Notes under the pieces: model-generated
Seen by the model: only the letters and a program-made list of their open reading frames with translations
What the model was told of the DNA's origin: nothing
Database searches by the model: none
NCBI GenBank assembly: GCA_029168955.1
Contig: JAPDOI010000153.1
Span: 805,001-869,000 of the forward strand
Origin: Aplectana chamaeleonis
Taxonomy: Eukaryota > Nematoda > Chromadorea > Rhabditida > Cosmocercidae
DNA length: 64,000 bases
Direction: 5' to 3'
Position numbers and translations under genes: made by a program
Shown here: in pieces, positions 42,646 to 55,098 of the stretch
How positions within the stretch are numbered: the stretch's first letter is position 1
Layout of the letters: every line of letters begins with the position of its first letter

Positions 42646-43608
42646 CCACGGTAACCTACAATACCCGCGCTTAGTTTTGTAAAAACGGGGAGCATTTGCC
42701 AAACTTGGCAAAAAAGCGTCCGATGCATGTAACTTTTTTGAACGTAAACATTTTTGGATTTTGAAAACACTATCGTATTCACAGCTCGAATTCCTACATA
42801 ATGATTTGAATTGTGGATCGAAGTTCACTAAAATCGCTTTGTTTTCGTGTAAAATTGTTTTGGCGGTCGTTTCACAAAAACGTCGCGCGCGGCAAAGTGC
42901 GACGAAACTTCGAGTAGTAATTGTACGAGTAATAGAATAGCAATCTCTATGTTTTTTCGTGAATTAGATAAAAAAGGGGCTATCTCAATAACTGTGCAGA
43001 TTTAATTCTCGAAATCCGTCATTAAACATGCACGGGAGTTCCTGAAAAGTCGTACTTTTGTTGCGAAAGCACCAGATTGACAAATGGAGGATTTCAAAAT
43101 TTCAACCTGCACAGATCTCGAGATAGCCTCACTTTCCTCTAATTCACCGAAAAGACATAGAGTTAGCGCAAAAACTTTAGTCTGATGAATAGACGGGGAT
43201 GCGACGGTAGATCACCCCGCGTGAATCGAAACCCTATTCTCCAGTGAGGCCGCCGACCCCGCACGGCCAGCCGCCTGGTCCATGCGTCAGACTAACTCGA
43301 AAACGGAAACCATAAAGATTGCTCTTCTTTTATTGGTACAATTACTACTTGGAGTTTGCCGAGCGCGGTACGTTTTTGTGAAACGCCTGCCAAAACAATT
43401 TTATTCGAATACAAAGCGATTTTAGGAAACTTCGGGCTTCAATGCACATTATTATATAGCAATTTGAGCTGTGAGTATGATAGCGTTTTCAGAATCCAAA
43501 AACGTCTACGTTGAAAAAATTACATGCACTGGACGCTTTTTTCCAAGTTTTGCAAATACTCCCGTTTTTACAAAATTTAGCGCGAGTATTGTACGGTAAT
43601 TTTTCGAA
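42646..43608. mobile_element. Long foldback element with about 330-bp arms, interrupted in one arm
   Basis: Left arm from about 42646 (CTACAATACCCGCGCTTAG, TTTTGTAAAAACGGGGAG) pairs with the right arm ending about 43608 (CTCCCGTTTTTACAAAATTT, AGCGCGAGTATTGTACGG). Pairing runs through TGTTTTCGTGTAAAATTGTT, CGTTTCACAAAAACG and TCTATGTTTTTTCGTGAATT. The right arm contains an extra block at about 43160-43318. A solo copy of the terminal 45 bp lies at 44057-44103. Confidence 0.8.
43160..43318. mobile_element. Insert in the right arm of the foldback
   Basis: Absent from the left arm, which reads straight through CATAGAGATTGCTATTC in complement. Inner ends TTTAGTCTGATGAATAG and CATGCGTCAGACTAACTCG carry a short inverted TTAGTCTGA/TCAGACTAA. 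Flanking ATAGAG and ATAAAG may be a decayed target duplication. Confidence 0.65.
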
Positions 43609-45915
43609 AACCGTAAAGCGTACAACTGATTCTCAAGAGCACCGATAATAGACCTATCCAGGCAAACCTCGACACGAATCGGAGAGTTTGAACAAACTAT
43701 CGTACAGTCTTTCTGAAATAGACTCCGCTCACGAGCTGATTGGGACTACTCGTGTAATAATCCTTCTAATCGATTTAAAGGCTCGAAAGATGCCTTCGCC
43801 ACGCCCGCTTGACACAGACCGCGTAGGCGGATAAACATACTGACTTTACTTGCCGTAATATTTCATAGGGTTGGGAGCAAACTTCATTCAGGCGACTCCC
43901 GGCTCCGAGCCGCACCGGAAAGAAATCGGGGACAATTGACGGCTCGGCTCGTTCTCCCAATCTTCGGGCCATTCGGGTGAATTGGAGGAGCCCGGACAGC
44001 AACAGCAGTGGCCCAGACAGCAACAAAAGCCGACTCTCAGATTGGAAGAACTTCGAGGTTACAAAATTTAGCGCGAGTATTGTACGGTAATTTTTCGAAA
44101 ACCGAACCTCTAAGCCGAAAATCGCCAGAGCATATTTGTGTTCAGCACCCCCATGCAACCTCTACGTGCGACGATCTCGACCTGTGGGGCCCAAAAAGTG
44201 GTATAATATAGGATTTCCGGCAAAAGATGGACAAATTGGGGTTACTCATCTGAGGAATAAAATGTAGAAAACCATTTTGACATTTCAAATTTAAGTGCAC
44301 TGAACGCACTGAAGTAGACATAGGGAGATGTAATTGAATGTTCGAGAACTTTTCTGTGACTTTCTTTCTTTCTGGGAACTTTTCAGGTTTTGTAGGCCCT
44401 TTCAGGTACAGATCGTTCTCTAGTTCGCGGACTTACCCGCGGAATCTATTCAGAAATGAGATAAAATTTTCATCCAACATTTGCCTATATGCTTTGACCC
44501 CGGGGGTGGAAAACGATACCTAATACACAGAATGTGTCTGTCATCAAGCGGTGGTCTGACGAGTTCCACTGAAAAACGCCCTCCTATAGGTACGACATCC
44601 TCTCTTCCTTCCTTTCCATATGTGGGAAACCGGTCGAAATGCAAACATTCCCACGTCTTCTTCTTCTTCTTCAGGCGGCAGCTGCGATGTTGGGGCCGAT
44701 GTGGCAAATTGGCGTGTGTGTGGGTGAAGAGGAGAAGTGAGAGGTGTTGCTTTGCGGCGCCCCACGGACGGAAGTTTGCGGTCACTTTTTCCAGCACCAC
44801 CTGAAGAAGAAGGCGTCGTCCGCCGCGGAAAAACGGGTGCGCGTCGAATAGGCGGCATTTAGCGCCTGATGAAATGAGCTTCGCGCGCATTGCGTCGAGG
44901 TCATACTGTACGACGAACGACGAACGCTGTCCTAACGAGCCACACACTGACTCACTACCGGCCACCGCCAGCTAGCGGCCATCGTCGGCCACCGTAGTCG
45001 CCACTCCGCCCAACGGAATCACTTCTGCAGCTTCAGGACTCATTCTAAGTCGATCATTCAAAAATTCGCGCTGGATAAATCAGAAAGTTGATTATTTGAA
45101 TTCGAAAGACTCGATTTTAGGACGAAGTTGAGACGTCGATCATCTGAAAAGGGTAATTTTCGACTTTTTCGAAGAGGTTGCCGCTCTAATTAGTTAACAA
45201 AAATGTCAGAAATCGCAAATCCTCCCTCCATATAGAAAAGTTTTTCAACTTTAAATTCAATCCTGTGCGATCTGTGTAACCCTCCAATGTGGGAACCAGC
45301 TAGGGTCAGGCAGACCGTTGTCCTATACCTCGACTCACCTTTGTGAATTTCGAAGAGATTGAAAAAAGAACTCTGACGTGTTTCCGGGTGAGATTTCGCT
45401 CGACAATTGTCTTGCGGAGTTCAAGTTTACTTCTACTTAAGGCAGGGTTCGCGATAAGAACAATTCCGAGCTTTCTTTATGCGAATGATGATTTCGTCAC
45501 CGCAAAAGTAAAAATAAGTGAGAAAACCCGGAATTTCGCCCAAAAAACACTCAAAAATAAGGTATAACGGCTAATTACAAGGAGTCGGCCGGCCCCATAA
45601 TTAACGAGAATTTCATTATTGTTGGTTTATCAGCCTTTTCTTCTGCTGTTAAAGTGGTCAGTTGTCTCTAGAAGTGTTCAGAAATTACTTTAGGAGCAAA
45701 ATAGAAGTTGACAAAACAGGCATTTATAGATATCTCGATAATCGGGTGCGGGCGGACACCAAGCTATGACTTGTTCCCGAGCGTTTTTTCTACAACTTGT
45801 CACTTAATTTCAGTTTTGTGATGACCAGATCTACCATCTCACGGGTATATCACTACAACCGTTTTTATTGCGAACCCTGCCTTTGGAAACCATTGAAAAC
45901 CACCACTTAAAAGAC
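43609..45915. other. Unassigned 2.3 kb region
   Basis: Open frames of 127 residues (43775-44158, minus) and 171 residues (44450-44965, minus) have no recognisable domain. A long pyrimidine run ending TTCTTCAG at 44659-44675 would serve as an acceptor but leads into no recognisable exon. Solo family T ends at 45434 and 45869. Confidence 0.4.
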
Positions 45916-46581
45916 TTAAAGGCAGCATACACGCTCGCAAGCATAGTCGAGATAACAGCATAGATAGGTCCGCACGGCCCGTACTATGTCGTCAACGACG
46001 TTTGAAGCGCTGAAAACTGTCCAGGATGACAGTATTTGACAATGTTTGAGCAATCTTGCCTTCCACGCCCGTATTTTCACACCCCTTTGAGTAACAGAAT
46101 GAGAATCGATACTTGTGAAAACGTGTGATAATTGAGAGTGATAGCACTATCAAATGGGAGTGCACGATAGAAATAGCTTGGTTTACTTGAGTATAACATG
46201 TTTGTGCACTGATAAAATCCTCCATTTCAAGAGGTCAGCCAAAGTAGAGCGGCATTCTCGAAAGTGGACGAGAGTCATTAGGTATGCAGACATGTTATAC
46301 TCAAGTAAGCCAAGCTATTTCTCTCATGCACTCTCATTTGATAGTCACTCACTATCACTCTCAATTATCACACGTGTTCACAAGTATCGGTTCTCATTCT
46401 GTTACTAAAAGGGGTGTGAAAATACGGGCGTGGAAGGCAAGATTGCTCAAACATTGTCAAATACTGTCATCCTGGACAGTTTTCAGCGCTTCAAACGTCG
46501 TTGACGACATAGTACGGGCCGCGCGGACCGATCTATGCTGTTATCTCGACCATGCTTGCGAGCGTGTATGCTGCCTTTAAA
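45916..46581. mobile_element. Near-perfect 666-bp palindrome with family T ends
   Basis: Starts TTAAAGGCAGCATACACGCT and ends CGTGTATGCTGCCTTTAA. Arms of about 300 bp (45916-46215 and 46283-46581) are complementary with only scattered differences, around a spacer of about 70 bp. Non-coding; the small frames on both strands mirror each other. Confidence 0.9.
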
Positions 46582-47437
46582 GCAAGGTTCACGGACACAA
46601 TTTTTGGACATGCCGAATTTTCGAATACTTTTTGTAGCGGAAGATTCTATCATCCGAGCATGTACATTGATCCATCTTATTCTTTATGAGTTTTTGGTAC
46701 AGGAAACAGAAAACGAAGAAGTCGCTCACCTAAGAATTTCGAAGCTCATAACATTTGCGACGCTTGGTTCGACATCTGCACAAAACACATCAAAAGGCGT
46801 AGATAAATGTTTGAAAAGGCTTTTAGACAGCTTTTCCTCCGATATTCGAGAACTTCTTGAAGGTTTATTCTTATCATGCACTACTTCTTAAGCTTGCCTA
46901 CTCAAAAACATAGGAAACTGGAATACGATTTTTATCGTGAACTCTTTTCAAGGCAGTGTCCACGATAAAAACCGTTTCGGAGTTTTCGCCGAAGTCCGGA
47001 AAGTTTGAGCCTATGGCAACAGCAGTGTCGAAAAAACGGCTAAGAAAACCACAAATAGCCCTACAGGGCGCTGAACTTCGGTGTAAAGCGCAATCCCCGC
47101 TTACTCCTCTCAACGGCTATTGGCCCAAGCAAATACATCAAGAATCGACTTGAAGAGGAAAACAATGGTCCAATGGGGTGAATTCGCTCTATTCGTGCAT
47201 CATGGGGAGTTGTTTGACCGTTTGATAATAGTATGTTTTGTTTACGTGAATTTTCCGCTGTTTGCTTTCATCAATAGCTGTTGAGAGGAGTGGGCGGGGA
47301 TTTCGGTTTACACAGAAGTCCAGGGCCACGTAAGGCTATTTATGGCTCGTTTTTCGACATTGTGCCGTCATGAGCCCTGCACATTTTGATTTCCGGTGAA
47401 AACCCGGAGACGATTTTCATCGTAGACTCTGCCTGTA
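46577..47437. repeat. Two adjoining family T-related segments
   Basis: 46577-46950 runs from TTTAAAGCAAGGTTCACGGA to TATCGTGAACTCTTTTCAAG. 46947-47437 runs from TTCAAGGCAGTGTCCACGAT to TTTTCATCGTAGACTCTGCC and shares GGCTATTTATGGCTCGTTTT with 10372-10395. Boundaries approximate. Confidence 0.6.
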
Positions 47438-47973
47438 TTTTTTTTTGAAAACTTCACATTCCTCGTGATTTTTTGTTTCGAGTTTGACTGCCCTACCGTC
47501 GCCCCGCAGGGCAGTAGTGCTAAACTCAACAGAAAACTCCCAAAACTACAGATTTTTCTTCATTTTCGTTTGGTCGTTTTCGTGAGCCGCGCCTTTCATT
47601 TTCAGAACTAGGCGCAAAAGTGACCTGGGTAGGGAGCTGTTGTGGGTTCGGAAGACTTTATCAAGCTGTTTACAGCTATATGTACCGCTCATATCGCTAA
47701 GGCGCTATTCATACTGCTCAACTGAGGCGCGGCATGCGCGTGACACGTGGGCGTGGCGTTGGAGTATGAATGCCCTAACGCCCCACCCGCGCGGCAAGCG
47801 CGTGACGCCGCTCCGACAAGGCAGCGACGGCTGCAACAACTTTTTCGTCATTTTCATTACTGATCCATCATCGATTTCATTCCGTCCCATGGTAATTAAT
47901 TCCGCTACTCGCCCCTGCTATCGCAATGGTGAACGCATGCACAGAATTTGCTTGTTTAGAAAAGTTAGGGTCC

Positions 47974-50900
47974 GGTGGCGAAGTCCTCCACGTGGTGCCA
48001 CTGGAAACTCCCTGTGTGAAAGCAGGGGAAGCAGAACACGGACACTTACGATTCCGACGCCAGACTCCAGTGACAAGCCGTTCGATGACAACAAAATCCG
48101 GGACACTCCCGGGGTCACAACACCATGGACGTGGCCTTCAGGAACCAAACGATAGCTAGGGCGTCCCCCAGAAGCGACGCGCGTCGGAGCCCGACCGACG
48201 TGCCAAATATTCGAGGGTTACCTACGAATTCTGGACGACGTAGGTTAAAGAAACTAGTTTTCAGTGGAAGCATCGATTCTGGCAAGAAACACTTACCTTC
48301 CACCCGATTCGCGACTCCGAATCGCGACTCCGAATGTGGGATCGATGACTGGGCAAGCGGCAGAAGTCGCAGCTGAACTTAGAGAGAGACGAATCGATGT
48401 GTGTGCCGTGCAAGAAGCAAGATGGGCCGGTTCGAAGTCTTAAGACATTGGTGCTGGTTACAAGCTGATCTTCAATGGCAGTCCACGAACGACAAATGGA
48501 GTTGGACTTATCGTTTCTGAGGGCTATCGTGATTCTGTTGCTGAAGTCTTCCGGTACCATGACCGTCTCATGAAAATCGTTTTTGTCATCAATTCTCGCA
48601 AGATGCATTTCTTCAGCGCATATGCTCCACAGAGCGGCTGCTCGTCACGAACGAAAGATGATTTTTGGGCACTCCTTGATAGTGAAACCGCTGCCGTTCC
48701 GGTAGAAGGTTGTCTTGTTGTAGCTGGCGACTTGAACGGATACGTGGGACAGGCGAGCAACGGACATCCCAGTCATGGTGGGTTCGGCTATGGACGAAGA
48801 AATGACGATGGCGAGCGGATTCTCGACTACGCTGGTAGTCACGACCTCATACTGCTGAATACATGGTATCGAAAGCGGTGCTCTCAGCTAGCAACGTATC
48901 ACAGTGGAACCGTTTCGTCGCAAATCGACTAGTTCTTTGTGAGGAGCAAAGACGGCACGTTAGTTACTGATGCCAAAGTGATTCCCTATGAGGCGGTGGC
49001 TACTCAACATCGTCCACTCATCTGCACGCTCCGCGTTAGCCCTCCGAAATAACAGCGCGCAGACCTCACAGGTCCTGCAAGGATCAAGTGGTGGAGTTTT
49101 AAGGACAAGGCACCCGAAGTAATTGTTCGGATCCATCTACCGCAGATCACAAGCGTCGAAGAGGCTGGGAGGAAGCAAAGAGGAGCATAGTTCAAGCGGC
49201 TCGCACCGTTCTTGGAACGACAAAGCCTGGACGGAGGTACATCGAGAAGGAAGCGTGGTCATGGACTGACAAAGTAAAGGCATGTGTACGAAGGAAGAAG
49301 GCTCTTTACCACGCTTCCCTCAAAGAAAAAACCCCGGCCAACTGGAAAGAGTATCAAGTCGCGAAAAGTGCTGCTAAGAAGGCAGTAGCGAGAACGAGAG
49401 GTCAACGATACGAAGCTTTATATTGCAAGCTTGACACGAGAGAGGGCGAGCGCGATTTCTACCGGCTCGTCAGGTCACGAAACCGAAAGACGGAAATTAT
49501 AGAGAAGTTTGTTGGGATAAACGATGGGCATGGTCGGCTGCTAGCGAATGCTGAGCAGGCAAGGGAAAGGTGGCGGCAGTGCTTCGAAGCGGTTTCGACA
49601 GAAGGGTTCCCGCATCCCCCGTTACCTCATGCTCTTCCCGTTTATGGGGCGGTAACGCCTATCACAGCGAGCGAAGTAGCAGAGGCTCTGAAAGCGATGA
49701 AGAATGGCAAAACTACCGGACCTGATGACATCGCCGCCGAGTTATGAAAGAGTCCAAGTTGGAACCCAACTGCCTGGCTTGCATTGTTATTCAACCGCAT
49801 TGTGACTGAGCGCAAGGTTCCCTTAGACTGGAAGTCAAGCACCACAGTCCCGATCTTCAAGAAGAAAGGACTGTTGCAACTACCGGCCCATCCGACTTCT
49901 TAGCCATACAATGAAGATTTTCGAGAGGATTCTGGATAGAAGAATACGTGATGTCGTTGAGCTGAGCGTAAATCAGTGTGGTTTTGTCAGGAACTGCGGC
50001 ACCGTCGACGCTATCCATGCGACCCGACTTCTTGTGGAAAAGCATCGTGAAAAAGGAGAAGCTGTTCACCTCGCCTTTCTTGATCTTGAGAAAGCGTTCG
50101 ACAGAGTCCCTCACGAAGTAATATGCTATGCTCTCCGTAGCCGAGATGTCCCCGAAGAACTGATCGATTGGGTGAAGCTTTTGTACGTGGACACGTCAAG
50201 TTGCATACGATCCGCGGCAGGAACATCAAGGCCTTTTTCGAATCACTTTTGGAGTTCATCAAGGCTCCGCCCTTCCCTCTGCTTTTCATCATCGTCATGA
50301 ATGTCATCACACGAGATTTGCAGAGTTCAGCACCTTGGACACTGTTGTATGCTGACGACGTGATGCTCGCCTCAGACAGCAAAGGAAATCTCAAGCACAA
50401 GTTCAAGCTTGGCACGACGGGCTGGCAGCATTCGGCTTACGACTCAATAGAAAGAAAACCGGAATATGTGACAAATGCGAGTTGCGACAATTCCATCAAA
50501 GTTGACAAATACCAGTCTTGCCAAAAGCGCATATGTTTCGATATCTTCGATCAACGCTTTGCGATGATCGGAGGCCGACGGCTGAAGTCGACGCACGCAT
50601 CAATGCTGCTTGGTTGAAGTGGCGTACCGCGAGTGGAGTGCTCTGTGGTAAAGGTTTGCGACAGGCTCAAGTCAAGGATTTATCGTTCGGTTGTGAGGCC
50701 CATCGCACTGTATGGCACAGAGTGTTATCCAATGACCAAGGGAGCAGAACGACGGCTCGGCGTGATGGAAACGAAGATGCTCAGGTGGAGTGGTGGATTG
50801 ACCCTGATTGGTTCGAGTTCGGAATGAAGATGTGCGAGAAAGATTCGGTGTCGCGCCCATTTCGGACAAACTTCGCGAAAATCGCCTAAGATGGTATGGG

Positions 50901-51264
50901 CACGTTCTGTGAGCTGGAGAACCCTCGGTAGCGAAAGCGGCTATGCAGCTAATGGCCTCTGCATAGTCCGGCGGCAAAGTCGCGCCGCAAAGATGAGAAA
51001 TAAAGAGCAGGCACGAAGCTTCGTAGCCGCCCTCCACCCTTCATCGTGGCGGCGCGACTTTTGCCGCTCGACTATGCAGAGGCCTTAAAAGTGACGGGCC
51101 AGCGACCAAGAGGGCGACCTAAGCAGAGATGGCTGGATGTCTTGCACAACGATATGAAAATTGCAGGCCTCCATCCTGACAACGCGAATGACAAGGTCAA
51201 ATGGCGGCAACGTTCGATAAAAGCGGGCCCTGCTACAATGCGGGACAAACGCTGAAGAAGAAAA
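47974..51264 (+). mobile_element. RTE-type non-LTR retrotransposon, full length, inactive
   Basis: Flanked by a 15-bp duplication GAAAAGTTAGGGTCC (47959-47973 and 51265-51279). The plus strand encodes an APE endonuclease (about 48330-48930): RRIDVCAVQEARWAGSKS, FFSAYAPQSG, VVAGDLNGYVGQ. Reverse transcriptase (about 49640-50640) has MKNGKTTGPDDIAAEL, VPLDWKSSTTVPIFKKKG, FLDLEKAFDRVPHE and TLLYADDVMLASDS, the last in another frame. The C-terminal end is GQRPRGRPKQRWLDVLHNDM (51090-51250), followed by a short tail of GAA/TGA-like repeats. Several stops and frameshifts and a 131-bp insert (50954-51084) inactivate it. Protein style (craniofacial-development-2-like) places it in the RTE clade. Confidence 0.93.
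50954..51084. mobile_element. 131-bp foldback MITE inserted in the RTE coding region
   Basis: GGCCTCTGCATAGTCCGGCG is mirrored by CGCTCGACTATGCAGAGGCC; arms extend through GGCAAAGTCGCGCCGC. It separates the RTE segment ending near KAAMQL from the GQRPRGRPKQRW C-terminus. Flanks CTAAT and TTAAA give no certain duplication. Confidence 0.85.
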
Positions 51265-51397
51265 GAAAAGTTAGGGTCCCTTTTTTTCCGCTCCGATGTT
51301 GCGTCACTGCTGAAGTATTCATAGTCTCCGCAAGTGCGTGACGAGCGCATAAAGTGTTTATACTCTAACGCCACGCCCCCGCGTCACGCGCGTGCCG

Positions 51398-51552
51398 GGG
51401 ATAGGGGCTCTATACACACAGAGGGAGGAGCTGTCCCGTTTTTGCAGTTCGACACGTCACTCGACTCAATGGAAGCTAAGTGGTCCCGAGTGGAATTAGA
51501 GCCGCGAAACGCGAGATAACTTCTCCCTAGGTGTGTAGAGAGCCCCTGTCCC
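51398..51552. mobile_element. MITE family B, copy 3 (155 bp, 8-bp duplication)
   Basis: Ends GGGATAGGGGCTCTATACAC and GTGTAGAGAGCCCCTGTCCC, flanked by perfect GCGTGCCG at 51390-51397 and 51553-51560. Eight-base duplications are typical of hAT transposons. Inserted in the right end of the family C MITE. Confidence 0.92.
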
Positions 51553-51592
51553 GCGTGCCGCGCTGGTGTTGAGGAGTATGAATAGTGCCTAA

Positions 51593-53905
51593 ACGGAAGG
51601 GCCGACAATCTTTTGATTCGATTGAAAAAGTTGAGAATTTTAATTCGAATCGAAGACTCGGTCGAAGAAGTGTTATTTTCGACTCATTCAAAAAGTTTGA
51701 TCATTCGAAAAAAAAGATTTTCGATTTGTTCGAAAACGCCGATCTTTCGAAAAAATGAGTCATTCGAAGAAATCTGTCATTTCAAAACATCTGGTTTCAG
51801 ACCTAATCGAAAAGTTGATCCAGTCGAAAAAAATCAATATGAGCAAGATGATTATTTTATCGGATAATCCGGCTAGATATGCGGAAGCGACTTCATCGTG
51901 TGAAATGTATAGCCGGTGTACCATCTTAATCGCAGCACAATATCGTAACTATGTCAAGACTAAGCAGCTTCGCGCGCATTAGATCTTTTATACTACTATT
52001 GGTTGTTAGGAACAACACTATCTCAACCCCAGGGCGAAATCAGAATTAGTTTACAGGAGGCTCAATCGCAACAGTAACACAGGGCCGATATCAGTTCGAT
52101 CCCAGCACGAAAGCCCCTCTATACCCTCACAGCGTGCCCAAGATGACATTGACCCGATCCCAGCAAAATGGCAGCGCAAGATCAAGAATGAGCAGGAAAA
52201 GGCACATCCGTGGAAACGGAAAATGTTGAATATCATAACTATGTCAGAGATGAAATCGGCTCAAATCCATCATTATAGCTAGACTATGTGCTCCACGTCA
52301 CATCATCGAATGCACCGATCCAATGGCAACGCAATAGCAGCACTATGCCATTATACCATGTCAGGGACAAAATCAGCACAGTATCAGCACAAAGCAGGCA
52401 CTAGGCTCTAGGCAGCGGCACGACAGGGTTATTATCAGTCGAACTCCAGCTCAACTGCAGCTCTATGCCAATCAAATACATTTGTTGTTGCCGGACAGAT
52501 TCCCAAGAAAACCATCAACTTGCTCACTCACTATAGGCTAGACTTAGTTTTCATCAAATATACATTTCCTACAAGACGACCAAATCAGAGGAACAATATC
52601 AGCTCATCTACAGCACAACGGCACCACAATATCAGCACAAAGTCGGCGCCTTTTTCCGTTTTCGTCTGAATTCGCCATTACTCCCCACATCACCGTCCCT
52701 AACGGATCAATTTCAGAATCTTCCCTCCAGCGAACAGGTAGCCAACCCAGGCCAGCACTCACCTCGTGTCATCTCCAGCGTAGCGTATCGTAACGAGCAA
52801 GTCGTGCGCGGGGTAGAAGAAAAGCGGGACGCCACGCAACTACCCCAGCAGACATTAGAACAATAGGCTGGCACTGCGATGGTGGCCTCTCACCTAGTAC
52901 GACCTGGTGATGATCCTTCTTACTTCGTCAACTCTGACCACTTCCTGGATTCCGCCCCGCAGAACATTCTCTTCGATGGGTTATTTGCCGCTGCTGCTGC
53001 TGTAATTCCAGCCGGCGGCCGCATAACCCCCAGAGGTTTTCAAGGTCAACAGGCATAATTTTACTCTAATTACTACTCTAGTTATGGAGTAATAACAGCC
53101 TGAGACGATCTTTGATTGCTCCAGATATACGTTAGCTGGCCGCTACCGTACCGCAGGGCTTCCTCTCTGAACCTGGCTTTACTTCTTTACTAGGTTTACT
53201 AGGTATGATTATGTAATGTTCTCTTCAAGACAGACTGTCCTCTAGAGTATTGTGTGGTCTCCTTCTGACAAAGACCATCTAAAAGCTGTTATAGCTGCCC
53301 TCTAAGCTAGTATTGTGTAACCTAACCACATATCAAAGACACCATGTATTTACACCTCACTTCCACGACAATTCTCCAGAGTAGTCGACTGAATCTTGAA
53401 AATTTCTCTGAATTTTGTTATGTGCTCCTTGTTTTTGATGTGAACGCTGACGTAGCACCCTGTATCCATAATTATGCCTCATTTCCAAACTTTGTATAAT
53501 TTTTGCTGCTTATGCCTCCATTACAGTCGGCTTTGCTTGTTCTTGTTGCTTGATCACCGTTATCCTGTTATCGTGCTGCGCCTCTCGATTCGTTGAAATC
53601 TGCCATGTACATATAACTCCTAAAGCCCCAGTCAGAGCTGGTGAATACGGACCCAGACGATGCTGAAAATCCACCCAATATGTCCGTCTGCGACTGTCTG
53701 CTTGCGCCCGCAAACCACCCAGTCGACGCTGCTGTTCTAAGCGCGCACACGGGTAGGGCCAAAGCACCCCAGGTCGGTTTTTCTGCACCAGACTCGGTTT
53801 TTCGACTAAGCTCGACGGCGGCCTGAAGCACTGTTTTTGAATACTTGATGCTTTTTTTCATGGTATATGATCACAAGATAACACAAGGCACAGTCTAGCG
53901 CAGTG
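51593..53905. other. Unassigned 2.3 kb stretch
   Basis: 51620-51850 is rich in TTCGAAAA words. 52050-52660 repeats CAGCACAA/ATCAGCAC words. A plus-strand frame without an early ATG runs from about 52540 to 53058 with one TAG; its end (52879-53058) reads VRPGDDPSYFVNSDHFLDSA then AAAAAVIPAGGR. I recognise no family. 53625-53830 is the repeat shared with 21525-21735. Confidence 0.4.
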
Positions 53906-54452
53906 TTAAAGGCAGTGGTCGCGGTGAAAAACGTTATCGAAAAAACTACAAAAATCAGCTCAGATATAAAACAGCTCAAAAACTATGAAGGTGGCGCGGT
54001 GAAAAACGGGCTAGAATATGAGTTATTGAGACCCTAAATTTCCAGTTCGTGCACACGTGCACAGAAAGATCACAGTCTCATGCCAAGCATTCAAAATTCA
54101 TCGACACTCAGAGGAAGAAATAAATGCAAATTTACCTAATAAAACAGCTGAACAATGAAAGCAAGCACTTCAACCAATGTTTTTGACTATATGTGTTCAT
54201 AAATCCAAAAGTTCATTGATTGAAATTCATGTTCAAGCCAGCTGATGTTCTTGATATTAGAGATCATCGATGCCGATGATGTGGGGTGGACTCGTCCACC
54301 ATCAAAAGACAAGAAAGTTCAGGCTTCGAATTCGGCCCAGAACAGCGTTTTTTTCGCGATTTTTTCTTGTAGGTTCTACTACTGTATACCCAGAAAAGGG
54401 TTAAGAGGGGAAAAGAAGACGAGCATATTTGAGCGCGACCACTGCCTTTAAA
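53906..54452. mobile_element. Family T element, 547 bp (twin of 30835-31393)
   Basis: TTAAAGGCAGTGGTCGCGGT at the left, GCGCGACCACTGCCTTTAAA at the right. Near-collinear with 30835-31393, including CGGTGAAAAACGGGCTAGAA and CAGTTCGTGCACACGTGCAC. Confidence 0.88.
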
Positions 54453-55098
54453 AGGCTATGTGCGGCTAAAGGCTTATTGTCCCACGGGACAACGGAGAGG
54501 GTCGTGAGAGTTTTCCGAACCCTCGAAAATTGTAAGGGGAGTAACAGTTTTGGGCCGAAATGAAAAAACCTTCTCCCTAGGCTTGTCAGCAGTGCAGGGA
54601 GTATAGTGTTAACTACAAAAATTACAAGTTTTCAATTTGTTCTTCCAAAAGTTCAGCTTCGAAATCCTGGACGAAGAATTTCGTCTGACACGGAATGTAG
54701 GAATTGTCGGCATTCTTCGAAATTTTCGATCGCCAACAGGAGGGGCGTATAGTCGGCTTGAATTCTAGTGATACTTTGCGTTTCCAACTGAAAGTTGGCA
54801 CAAATTCGGTGCCATAAGGGGTCTGCAGAGTTGAAGTTGCGGCGTTGCTCGCAGCGTCGAACAGCGCTGGGTGATGTAATATCGATTACATTCGGCGACG
54901 ATGGCGACCGACGCGGATTGAAGGGCGACGAGGGGGCACCTTAGAGTGTTTTGACGCCGCGACGGCCCTACATCACTGCCAGCGAGCGGCAATCGACGCC
55001 GCGACGATAATGTTTTGAAACATTTCTGTCGCCGCGTCAAGGCTGACGCTCGGCGACTTCTCGCCGGTCTCTGCAACTTTGCCGACCCCTATATGCTG
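54453..55098. other. Unassigned, partly repeat-like
   Basis: 54490-54560 resembles family G phrases (GGGACAACGGAGAGGGTCGTG). 54850-55080 is GC-rich with GACGCCGCGACG words, and may be a foldback of its own. No gene supported. Confidence 0.4.

Larger units (their letters stand above)
47701..51589. mobile_element. MITE family C (TAA duplication), host of nested RTE and MITE B insertions
   Basis: GGCGCTATTCATACTGCTCA at the left, GAGTATGAATAGTGCC at the right, flanked by TAA at 47698-47700 and 51590-51592. The intact relative at 59368-59727 is 360 bp. Removing the RTE element (47974-51264), the MITE B (51398-51552) and their duplications leaves about 420 bp, close to one family C unit. Confidence 0.85.

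Noticed and set aside
44450..44965. 171-residue minus-strand ORF as a gene
   Set aside because: No domain, a lysine run from a CTTCTT tract, and overlapping open frames on both strands; the background of such ORFs here is high.
53510..53861. Overlapping ORFs near 53.6 kb as a gene
   Set aside because: The stretch is a dispersed repeat shared with 21525-21735.
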